A stretch of 13,904 nt of DNA, taken from NCBI GenBank assembly GCA_902495945.1, contig CABUZD010000031.1, positions 1 to 13,904 on the forward strand. Reading direction: 5' to 3'. The notes under the pieces are model-generated. The model ran no database searches and was not told the DNA's origin. It worked only from the letters and a program-made list of their open reading frames with translations. Below are positions 6,668-12,073 of the stretch, piece by piece. Made by a program: the position numbers and the translations under genes. How positions within the stretch are numbered: the first letter of the stretch is position 1; every line of letters begins with the position of its first letter. This DNA comes from an uncultured Collinsella sp. (GTDB lineage Bacteria; Actinomycetota; Coriobacteriia; Coriobacteriales; Coriobacteriaceae).

Positions 6668-9157
6668 ATGGAATCGTTGTACCGAAAGTATCGCCCGCTC
6701 ACCTTCGACTCCGTGGTGGGCCAGCAGCATATCGTCTCGACGCTCGAGCACGCCATCACCGAGGGGCGCCTGTCCCACGCCTACCTGTTCTGCGGACCGC
6801 GCGGCACGGGCAAGACCACCATGGCGCGCATCCTTGCCAAGGCGCTGCTGTGCCGCAATGCCGAGGCGGCGCGCGCCGAGGGTGCAAGCGGCTGCATGCC
6901 CGACGGCACTTGCGAGGAGTGCGAGCTCATCGCCGAGGGCAACCACCCGGATGTCTACGAGCTCGATGCTGCAAGCCGTACCGGCGTGGACAACGTGCGC
7001 GAGGAGATCATCAACTCCGTCAACTTTGCCCCGGTGTGCGGCAAGTACAAGATCTATATCATCGACGAGGTCCACATGCTCACGACGGCGGCGTTCAACG
7101 CGCTGCTCAAGACGCTCGAGGAGCCGCCGGCGCACGTGATTTTTGTGCTGTGCACCACCGACCCGCAAAAGATTCTGGAGACCATCCTCTCGCGCTGCCA
7201 GCGCTTCGATTTCCACCGCATCGGCAACGAGGATATCGAGCATCGCCTGGCATACGTGTGCGAGCAGGAGGGCTTCGATTACGACGACGAGGCGCTGGCT
7301 ATCGTGGCGCGCCATGCAAAGGGCGGCATGCGCGACGCGTTGTCCACGCTGGAGCAGCTGAGCGTCTTTGGCAACGGTTCTGTGCATGCGGACGACGCCC
7401 GCTCGCTTTTAGGCGAGGTTTCGGACCAGATTCTGGGCGAGTTTTCCCGCGCCATTGCCGATCGCGATGTTGCCGAGCTGTATGGACTTATTCGCGCGCA
7501 GGTCGAGGAAGGTAACGATCTGCTGGAGCTGACGCGCGACCTGGTGGCGCACGTGCGCGACGTGTATGTTGCCTGCGTTGCCGGTGCCCGTGCCGAGTTG
7601 TTTGAGGGCGGCTCCGAGCAGGCCGAGGCGCTTGCTGCCGAGGCCGCTGCCTTTGGCGAGCATCCTGCCGACCGCCTGGCCCGTGTGCTGACAGTGCTTG
7701 ACGATGCCGCACTGGAGATGAGGGGCGCGAGCGACGTGCGCCTGGTGCTCGAGATTGCCTGCACGCGTCTGGCACGTCCCGAGGCTGATATAACGATTGA
7801 GGCATTGGCCGAGCGCGTGGCACGCCTGGAGGCCATGGTTGCCAATGCCGCCGTGCCGGCGAGCGTGGCTGCTGCTCAGGCCGCCGCGCCTGCAGCATCC
7901 GTACCCGCTGCTGCCCAACAGCCGACGCTCATTTCGGGCGCCCGTGCTGCCGCTCCGGCGGCATCCGCTGCCCCCGCTGCTACGTCCGCGCATCAGGGTG
8001 GCATGCCTTGGGACCGCGGCGCTGCTGTTCCGGCTGCCCAGCCTGCTCCCCGTTCTGCGTCCGTGTCAGCTTCCAAGTCTGCAGCGCCTGCACCTCAGCC
8101 TGCGCCGGCTTCGACGCCTCAGCCCGTTGCTGCCCCCGCGCCTGCCACCGCTCCGGCACCTAAGCCCCAGTCCAACAATGCCGCCCAGGTTGCCGCCGCC
8201 GGTGCTGCCGAGACGCCCGCGGTCGAGGATGCCGGAGAGCTGCAGCGCAAATGGGCCGAGGTCGTCGAGCGTGTCAAGGCGCGTCAGGCTTCCTACGCAG
8301 GGCTTTTGCTCAACGCCCGCGCCACGGCCGACGACGGCTCCAAGCTCACCGTCTCGTTCCCCGCGGGTTCGACCTTTGCCATCAAGATGCTCGGCCGCGC
8401 TGACACGCAATCGGTGGTCCTGCCGACGGTCTGCGCGGTCTTCGGTCGTCGTACCGTCGACTATGTCCTGGATGGGGGTGGCACGCCGGCTCCTCAACAT
8501 GAGGAGCATTCTCCATCTGCACGGGCTGCGGCATCTGCGGACCCGCAACCCGTGTCCTCGGCGGCCCCTGTATCCTCGAGCGCCAGCGCGCCGCAGCAGC
8601 AAGCGGCGCCGGTAGCGGCATCGACCCCGTTGGCGCCTAAGCCCGCAGCGCCCAAACCGGCTGCTCCGACACCCGCGCTCAAGCCCGTCTCGCCCGCGCC
8701 CAAGTCGTCTGACCTGGGCAAAGCCCCCTGGCTGCGCTCCGACAACCCTGCCGGTGCTCCTGCCACGGGCAAGCTCCCGACCGAGCCCGCGCCCCGAGCG
8801 CCCGAGCGCGCGTCCGTCCCCATGGCTCAGCCGCCTGCGCAGGCTGCGCCATGGGAATCCGAGCAGGTGCCCTACGACGATGCTATGGTCGGTGGTTTTG
8901 CTGCCGATGCCGGCGGGGACGATCTGCCCCCGTTCGACGTGCCGGGTGCGGCGTCCGCGACCAAGGCCGCTGCTGTGGCACCCGCAGCCTCTGCAAACGA
9001 CGACGTCCCCGCCGCTCCCTGGGAATCCAATCCCGGTGCTGGCAGCCCCTTCGGCCATCAGGGCGCAGCCCCGAGCATCCCGCAGACCGAGGACGAGGCC
9101 AAGGCCCTCATCCGCAGCGTCTTTGGCCAGGCCACCATCTTCAAGCCGGTGGAGTAG
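6668..9157 (+). CDS. dnaX: DNA polymerase III subunit gamma/tau
   Basis: The protein has 829 residues and starts MESLYRKYRPLTFDSVVGQ, the classic DnaX opening. It is the ATPase of the replicative clamp loader and organises the polymerase III holoenzyme. The AAA+ core is intact: Walker A GPRGTGKTT (43-51), zinc cysteines C62, C76, C82 and C85, Walker B IIDEVH (131-136) and sensor SRC (175-177). The collar domain runs to about residue 370. A long Ala/Pro-rich disordered linker (about 390-515) leads to a tau-like module at about 522-605 (ELQRKWAEVVERVKARQ), then a second disordered region with repeated PW motifs and a short C-terminal segment, ALIRSVFGQATIFKPVE. The ATG (6668-6670) has GGGGGAG 5 nt upstream. 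It is longer than E. coli tau (643 residues), mostly through linkers. I found no A-rich slippery site, so a frameshifted gamma form is not supported. Confidence 0.97.
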   Translation: MESLYRKYRPLTFDSVVGQQHIVSTLEHAITEGRLSHAYLFCGPRGTGKTTMARILAKALLCRNAEAARAEGASGCMPDGTCEECELIAEGNHPDVYELDAASRTGVDNVREEIINSVNFAPVCGKYKIYIIDEVHMLTTAAFNALLKTLEEPPAHVIFVLCTTDPQKILETILSRCQRFDFHRIGNEDIEHRLAYVCEQEGFDYDDEALAIVARHAKGGMRDALSTLEQLSVFGNGSVHADDARSLLGEVSDQILGEFSRAIADRDVAELYGLIRAQVEEGNDLLELTRDLVAHVRDVYVACVAGARAELFEGGSEQAEALAAEAAAFGEHPADRLARVLTVLDDAALEMRGASDVRLVLEIACTRLARPEADITIEALAERVARLEAMVANAAVPASVAAAQAAAPAASVPAAAQQPTLISGARAAAPAASAAPAATSAHQGGMPWDRGAAVPAAQPAPRSASVSASKSAAPAPQPAPASTPQPVAAPAPATAPAPKPQSNNAAQVAAAGAAETPAVEDAGELQRKWAEVVERVKARQASYAGLLLNARATADDGSKLTVSFPAGSTFAIKMLGRADTQSVVLPTVCAVFGRRTVDYVLDGGGTPAPQHEEHSPSARAAASADPQPVSSAAPVSSSASAPQQQAAPVAASTPLAPKPAAPKPAAPTPALKPVSPAPKSSDLGKAPWLRSDNPAGAPATGKLPTEPAPRAPERASVPMAQPPAQAAPWESEQVPYDDAMVGGFAADAGGDDLPPFDVPGAASATKAAAVAPAASANDDVPAAPWESNPGAGSPFGHQGAAPSIPQTEDEAKALIRSVFGQATIFKPVE

Positions 9158-9178
9158 CTGCGCAGGCGGGTATACTGC

Positions 9179-9652
9179 TCAAGAAGAGGACCCCTTGTCC
9201 GGGCGCATCTGTATTTCGGACATGTGTAGTGTGGTGCCGCGTATGTCGCATTTGAGCAGACAGGTGCGTGACGGTCGGCCTAGGATGCTGAGGTCGATAC
9301 GATACGTCGCATGGCTGTCCGTGTACTCGACTTGCTCGGCGTTAATGGTTGCTCCGATTGCCAAATAAACGCCTAGCTCGGCATCGACAATCTTGAAGTC
9401 CTTTATCTTGACCTTGAACTCTTGATAGAGGGACGGGCTGTTGTAGTAGACGGTTCGGGTTCCGTCGGTGCACTCATCGGTCGTCTCCCATTTGACGACG
9501 GGCTGGTCCGAGCTGGCTATCAGCAGTTCTGCTCCAAAAGCTATGGCATGGGTGATGACAACCAGCAATGCCCAGCCGACAAAGAGATAGAGAACCACAT
9601 ATGCAACGGGGTGTTTTGAGCGGATGTTTTGGAGCGCGTTGGGGGCATTCAT
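9179..9652 (-). CDS. Hypothetical protein with one N-terminal membrane helix
   Basis: The protein has 157 residues and I do not recognise its family. A short basic N-terminus precedes one hydrophobic helix (about 16-41), after which the chain is probably extracytoplasmic. Residues about 52-150 alternate hydrophobic and polar residues in a way that suggests beta strands, with cysteines at 61, 131 and 135, and a Ser-rich end. The start is well supported: ATG at 9650-9652 with GGAGGTG 4 nt upstream and a TATAAT box 35 nt before it. It converges on dnaX with a 21-nt gap and interrupts the dnaX - ybaB - recR order. Its composition is AT-richer than its neighbours: 26 of 60 bases are G or C at 9361-9420. 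It could be a recently acquired or fast-evolving orphan membrane protein; no function is proposed. Confidence 0.75.
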   Translation of the reverse strand: MNAPNALQNIRSKHPVAYVVLYLFVGWALLVVITHAIAFGAELLIASSDQPVVKWETTDECTDGTRTVYYNSPSLYQEFKVKIKDFKIVDAELGVYLAIGATINAEQVEYTDSHATYRIDLSILGRPSRTCLLKCDIRGTTLHMSEIQMRPDKGSSS

Positions 9653-9686
9653 GGGGCACCTCCAAATTACTATCTATGGCAATCAA

Positions 9687-9692
9687 ATTATA
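9687..9692 (-). promoter_or_regulatory. -10 element (TATAAT) for the hypothetical membrane-protein gene
   Basis: A perfect TATAAT on the minus strand lies 34 nt upstream of the ATG at 9652, leaving room for a short leader with the strong GGAGGTG ribosome-binding site. No good -35 is seen at the expected spacing (GAGGCG/AGGCGG). Inverted repeats lie just upstream (9702-9764), where an activator might bind. Confidence 0.5.
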
Positions 9693-9701
9693 CCCTGCCG
9701 C

Positions 9702-9764
9702 CATGTGCGCCGCCTCGAGCAGCGGTTCGGCATTTAGCTATTTAGTGGCGCACATGAAATGCCG
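9702..9764. repeat. Two interleaved perfect inverted repeats
   Basis: Pair A is CATGTGCGCC (9702-9711) with GGCGCACATG (9747-9756), a perfect 10-bp inverted repeat with a 35-nt spacer. Pair B is CGGCATTT (9728-9735) with AAATGCCG (9757-9764), a perfect 8-bp inverted repeat. The order is A-B-A'-B', so the two pairs interlock. They lie immediately upstream of the TATAAT box at 9687-9692 and about 230 nt before ybaB, outside any supported gene. Confidence 0.6.
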
Positions 9765-9794
9765 GATTCGGCTCTACTAGATTGAGTGTGCGAT

Positions 9795-9829
9795 ATTATG
9801 CAACCTTGCATAATTCGACCTTGCATAAT
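9795..9829. promoter_or_regulatory. Operator-like cluster: palindrome plus third half-site
   Basis: ATTATGCAA-CC-TTGCATAAT (9795-9814) is a perfect palindrome with 9-bp arms and a 2-nt centre. After TCGACC a third copy, TTGCATAAT, follows at 9821-9829. The 12-mer ACCTTGCATAAT occurs twice with a 15-bp period (9803-9814 and 9818-9829). This looks like a binding site for a dimeric regulator with an extra half-site. It is about 80 bp upstream of the candidate ybaB -10 and about 105 bp upstream of the minus-strand TATAAT, so either gene could be the target. Confidence 0.5.
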
Positions 9830-9907
9830 CTTTGAGTGCGGTTTGTATTGGAGGACATGTATATCGACTGAGGTAACACGTCCGCCCCGCTCTCTCGCCG
9901 CGCGCCG

Positions 9908-9916
9908 TGGTACGAT
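9908..9916 (+). promoter_or_regulatory. Candidate extended -10 promoter for ybaB-recR
   Basis: TGGTACGAT gives a TGN extended -10 with hexamer TACGAT (9911-9916), about 75 nt before the ybaB ATG. No strong -35 is visible. The transcript would begin near 9923 and carry the two leader hairpins described separately. Confidence 0.42.
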
Positions 9917-9943
9917 TTTTGAGTTTGAAAGTCCCGCCGTGCT

Positions 9944-9978
9944 CCGGCTGCCCTTGCAGCTCGGCGTGCGGCCGCACG
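9944..9978 (+). repeat. Two small hairpins in the ybaB leader
   Basis: The first hairpin pairs CCGGCTGC with GCAGC(T)CGG around a CCTT loop (about 9944-9964, one bulged T). The second is the perfect 14-bp palindrome CGTGCGGCCGCACG (9965-9978), immediately before AAAGGAG, the ybaB ribosome-binding site. They could influence ybaB translation; no known riboswitch class is recognised. Confidence 0.35.
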
Positions 9979-9991
9979 TAAAGGAGCCATC

Positions 9992-10312
9992 ATGGCCGGT
10001 ATGAACATGCAGCAGATGATGAAGCAGGCTCGCAAGATGCAGGAGCAGCTTGCCGCCGCGCAGGAGAACCTCAAGTCCCAGACCGTCGACGCCTCTGCCG
10101 GCGGCGGCATGGTCAAGGTGACCGTTAACGGCGAGATGGAGCTCGTCAACCTCACCATCGATCCCGATGCGCTCGATCCCGAGGACGTCGATATGCTGCA
10201 GGATATGATCATGGCTGCCGTCAACGAGGCCGTCCGCGGCGTCAACGAGCTCGCCAACAAGCAGATGGGCGCCATCACCGGCGGCCTCAACATCCCGGGC
10301 ATGCCGTTCTAA
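9992..10312 (+). CDS. ybaB: YbaB/EbfC family nucleoid-associated protein
   Basis: The protein has 106 residues. An N-terminal helix rich in Met/Gln/Lys (about 5-32, QQMMKQARKMQEQL) is followed by the family core SAGGGMVKVTVNGEMELVNLTIDP (about 36-58) and a C-terminal helix with ANKQMGAITGGLNIPGMPF. YbaB/EbfC proteins form dimers that bind DNA and affect nucleoid structure and gene expression. The gene is usually found with dnaX and recR, as here: recR starts 13 nt downstream, while dnaX is separated by the orphan gene. The ATG has GGAG 6-7 nt upstream. Length and motifs are normal for the family. Confidence 0.96.
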   Translation: MAGMNMQQMMKQARKMQEQLAAAQENLKSQTVDASAGGGMVKVTVNGEMELVNLTIDPDALDPEDVDMLQDMIMAAVNEAVRGVNELANKQMGAITGGLNIPGMPF

Positions 10313-10325
10313 GACACGCATATAT

Positions 10326-10922
10326 ATGAGTGCCAACCACAGTCTGCAAAAACTGCTCGATGAGCTGGGCCGTCTGCCGGGCATTGGTCCCAAGTCGGCC
10401 CAGCGCATCGCCTATTACCTGCTCGAGGCCGATGCCGAGGAGGCCCGCCGCCTGGCCGAGGCCATCCTGGAGGTCAAGCAGGAGGTCCACTTTTGCAGCC
10501 GTTGCTTTAACTACGCCACGGCCGACGAGTGCTCCATCTGCCAGGACCCGATGCGCGATACCACTCGCATTTGCGTGGTGGGCGAGCCGCGCGACGTCCA
10601 GGCAATCGAGCGCACGGGCAGCTACCATGGTCTGTACCATGTGCTGGGCGGCGTGATCAGCCCCATGGACAAGATTGGTCCCGAGCAGTTGCACATCCGC
10701 GAGCTGCTGGCGCGTCTGGGCCACGAGGATATCCATGAGGTCATCATCGCCACCAACCCCAATATTGAGGGCGAGACCACGGCGAGCTATCTGGCCCGTA
10801 CCATCAAGCCGTTGGGCGTCGAGGTGTCGCGTCTGGCAAGCGGCCTTCCCGTGGGCGGCGACTTGGAGTATGCCGACGAGCTTACGCTTGGCCGCGCCAT
10901 CGAGGCCCGTCGCGCGATTTAG
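10326..10922 (+). CDS. recR: Recombination protein RecR
   Basis: The protein has 198 residues, the usual length. RecR works with RecF/RecO to load RecA at single-strand gaps. In order: the helix-hairpin-helix LGRLPGIGPKSAQRIAYYLL (14-33); the zinc-binding cysteines C57, C60, C69 and C72 (CSRC...CSIC); the Toprim domain (about 81-175) with ICVVGEP, YHVLGG and ATNPNIEGETTA (142-153); and the C-terminal LPVGGDLEYADELTLGRAI. The start ATG (10326-10328) is the family start, but I see no Shine-Dalgarno sequence in the 13 nt after ybaB or the bases before it, so translation probably depends on coupling to ybaB. No frameshift or missing residue is seen. Confidence 0.97.
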   Translation: MSANHSLQKLLDELGRLPGIGPKSAQRIAYYLLEADAEEARRLAEAILEVKQEVHFCSRCFNYATADECSICQDPMRDTTRICVVGEPRDVQAIERTGSYHGLYHVLGGVISPMDKIGPEQLHIRELLARLGHEDIHEVIIATNPNIEGETTASYLARTIKPLGVEVSRLASGLPVGGDLEYADELTLGRAIEARRAI

Positions 10923-10959
10923 GTGGCGAGCCTGCTCCTGCCGTATGTTTTCCTCGCGA

Positions 10960-10989
10960 CGCACGGGGTAGTCATAATTTCCCCGTGCG
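10960..10989. repeat. Perfect 9-bp inverted repeat downstream of recR
   Basis: CGCACGGGG (10960-10968) and CCCCGTGCG (10981-10989) flank a 12-nt AT-rich spacer that contains CATAAT. As RNA this is a strong hairpin, and its position 37 nt after recR suits transcript termination or 3'-end protection, but it is not followed by a T-tract. As DNA it could be an operator straddling a -10-like box. The sequence does not decide between these. Confidence 0.5.
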
Positions 10990-10997
10990 ACTGTGAG

Positions 10998-11083
10998 TTT
11001 GTTGTGCAACAAAGATGCTTCGTATCCGCTTATCGCATGGATGCTTCCGCTCACATCCTTAATTTGCCCATTCGTTGCGCAAC
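10998..11083. promoter_or_regulatory. Pair of GTTGYGCAAC palindromes upstream of the second kinase operon
   Basis: TTTGTTG-TG-CAACAAA (10998-11013) is a perfect 7-bp-arm palindrome whose core is GTTGTGCAAC. GTTGCGCAAC (11074-11083) is a perfect 10-bp palindrome and ends 13 bp before the TG of the extended -10 promoter, covering the -35 region. The shared GTTG-YG-CAAC core 73 bp apart suggests two sites for one dimeric regulator. The regulator is unknown. Confidence 0.45.
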
Positions 11084-11096
11084 CTTTTGGGTTCGC

Positions 11097-11105
11097 TGAT
11101 ACACT
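11097..11105 (+). promoter_or_regulatory. Candidate extended -10 promoter of the second kinase operon
   Basis: TGATACACT is an extended -10 (TGN plus TACACT, 11100-11105), 62 nt before the preferred ATG at 11168. TTGCGC at 11075-11080 is a poor, over-spaced -35. The predicted transcription start (about 11111-11113) coincides with an in-frame ATG at 11111-11113. Confidence 0.5.
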
Positions 11106-11127
11106 CAAATATGGATTTGAATGAATG

Positions 11128-11152
11128 CGCCGCTTCTGAGCGGCGTGTTTTT
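11128..11152 (+). terminator. Terminator-like hairpin in the leader of the second kinase operon
   Basis: CGCCGCT-TCTG-AGCGGCG (11128-11145) forms a perfect 7-bp GC-rich stem with a 4-nt loop, followed by TG and five T (11148-11152). It lies between the candidate promoter and the GGAGGA ribosome-binding site at 11156-11161. That is the layout of an attenuator, or it may end transcripts reading in from recR. The stem is short, so strength is uncertain. Confidence 0.45.
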
Positions 11153-11167
11153 GTTGGAGGAGAACGC

Positions 11168-12073
11168 ATGCGGCCCGGTGGCACTCAGACAAAGCGCGGC
11201 GCCGCGGTGCGCATGCGACGCCGACTGGGCTTGGCGCCGCGGGCGTACGCGCTGCTGTCTTGCTCGCTGGTGCTGGTCATAGCTGGCGTTTCTGCCTATG
11301 GTATGACCGTGCCGTCCATGATGCAGGCGCATGCCGCACGCGAACCGCGCGTGGGGCATGAGGTCAAAAGTGATCTGGGTACCACGACTGGATATGCTTG
11401 GGCAAGTGTGGTCGCGCATATTGTGTTTGGCACCGACGATGCGGACGGCGCCGCGGCCCCGGACAACGAAGTCACGCTTGCCAATGGCAAAACCATCGTG
11501 CTCACCAACACCAAGACCATCGATCGGTTGTCCAACAATAGCGTGGCGGCAACGGTGAATAAGGTCGAGCAGCAGAAGGAGCAGGACGCCCAGCAGTCCG
11601 GAAAGCCCGGTAGCTCGGATACTTCTGGCTCCGGCTCGGATTCATCGAGTTCGGGCGGCGGCTCTGGGTCGGGTTCCTCTACCGGAGGGTCTGGAAACGG
11701 CGGCTCGACGGGCGGCAACACTGACAACAGTGCAAACTCCGGTGTCCTTTCCGCTGCTGAGGAAGAGAACATTCACAGTTGGCTTGTGACCAAGTACAAC
11801 ATGCTCGACGGCTATGTTTCTCGTGCCAATGACGTGGTCTCGACCTATAACTCTACGGGAGATCCCAGGCCGTGCGACAGCCTGGTCGGGGAGATGTTTG
11901 TCATTCGAGCCGAGTTCGGTCGTCAGACATTCTCGCCCCGGTCAAAGTGGTATCAGCAGTATGCCAATCTGTGGGGCTGTTACACCAACTTATGTCAATG
12001 GGTCGGCCATTACGGCGATGATGACGTCGCGCTCGGTAATTTCAACAATAACGTGGCGGCGCTTGCCCTATGA
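11168..12073 (+). CDS. Membrane-anchored extracytoplasmic protein with Ser/Gly linker, kinase partner candidate
   Basis: The protein has 301 residues and I do not recognise its family. An Arg-rich N-terminus is followed by one hydrophobic helix (about 27-45), acting as signal anchor or uncleaved signal. Next come a mixed segment (about 60-140, with ANGKTIVLTNTKTIDRLSNN), a Ser/Gly-rich linker (about 144-192), and a C-terminal domain (about 195-301) rich in Trp, Tyr and Asn with cysteines 236, 271 and 276. The topology suggests an external ligand- or wall-sensing domain on a flexible stalk. The ATG at 11168-11170 has GGAGGA 6 nt upstream. An in-frame ATG at 11111 would add 19 residues but has no ribosome-binding site, and could only be used leaderless. 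The stop overlaps the start of the following kinase gene, so the two are probably co-translated and functionally paired. Confidence 0.83.
   Translation: MRPGGTQTKRGAAVRMRRRLGLAPRAYALLSCSLVLVIAGVSAYGMTVPSMMQAHAAREPRVGHEVKSDLGTTTGYAWASVVAHIVFGTDDADGAAAPDNEVTLANGKTIVLTNTKTIDRLSNNSVAATVNKVEQQKEQDAQQSGKPGSSDTSGSGSDSSSSGGGSGSGSSTGGSGNGGSTGGNTDNSANSGVLSAAEEENIHSWLVTKYNMLDGYVSRANDVVSTYNSTGDPRPCDSLVGEMFVIRAEFGRQTFSPRSKWYQQYANLWGCYTNLCQWVGHYGDDDVALGNFNNNVAALAL

Larger units (their letters stand above)
9653..9991. other. 339-nt intergenic region between the orphan gene and ybaB
   Basis: No gene is supported here. From left to right it holds the TATAAT promoter of the orphan gene, the interleaved inverted repeats, the TTGCATAAT cluster, a repeated TTGAGTG (9782-9788 and 9832-9838), the candidate ybaB promoter and two small hairpins before the ybaB ribosome-binding site. 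The left two thirds is visibly more AT-rich than the surrounding genes. A 34-codon frame at 9677-9781 and a 4-codon frame at 9857-9871 lack convincing start signals. Confidence 0.6.

Noticed and set aside
8066..9058. 330-codon minus-strand open frame inside dnaX
   Set aside because: Arg/Gly-rich composition typical of antisense frames in GC-rich coding DNA; no family motifs or ribosome-binding site.
6668..9157. Programmed frameshift in dnaX producing a gamma form
   Set aside because: No A-rich slippery heptamer followed by a stem was seen in this GC-rich gene.
9677..9781. 34-codon plus-strand frame beginning MAIKLYPAAM
   Set aside because: No ribosome-binding site, and it overlaps the minus-strand promoter and the inverted repeats.
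9857..9871. Four-codon leader peptide (MYID) after GGAGG
   Set aside because: GGAGG is only 2 nt from the ATG, there is no attenuator after it, and it lies upstream of the likely ybaB transcription start.
11014..11052. Partial direct repeat GATGCTTC (11014-11021 and 11040-11047), considered as operator half-sites
   Set aside because: Only 8 bp is shared, with imperfect flanks; not distinguishable from chance.
10287..11192. 301-codon minus-strand open frame over recR
   Set aside because: It is antisense to the intact recR gene and lacks recognisable motifs; long shadow frames are expected at this GC content.
11255..11270. Lipobox (LLSC, Cys32) in the 301-residue protein
   Set aside because: The hydrophobic helix continues well past this Cys, so it sits inside the membrane segment and is not at a cleavage site.
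11620..11740. Short repeated DNA in the Ser/Gly linker, considered as a tandem repeat or CRISPR-like array
   Set aside because: It is irregular codon-level repetition of Ser and Gly with no fixed repeat unit or spacers.
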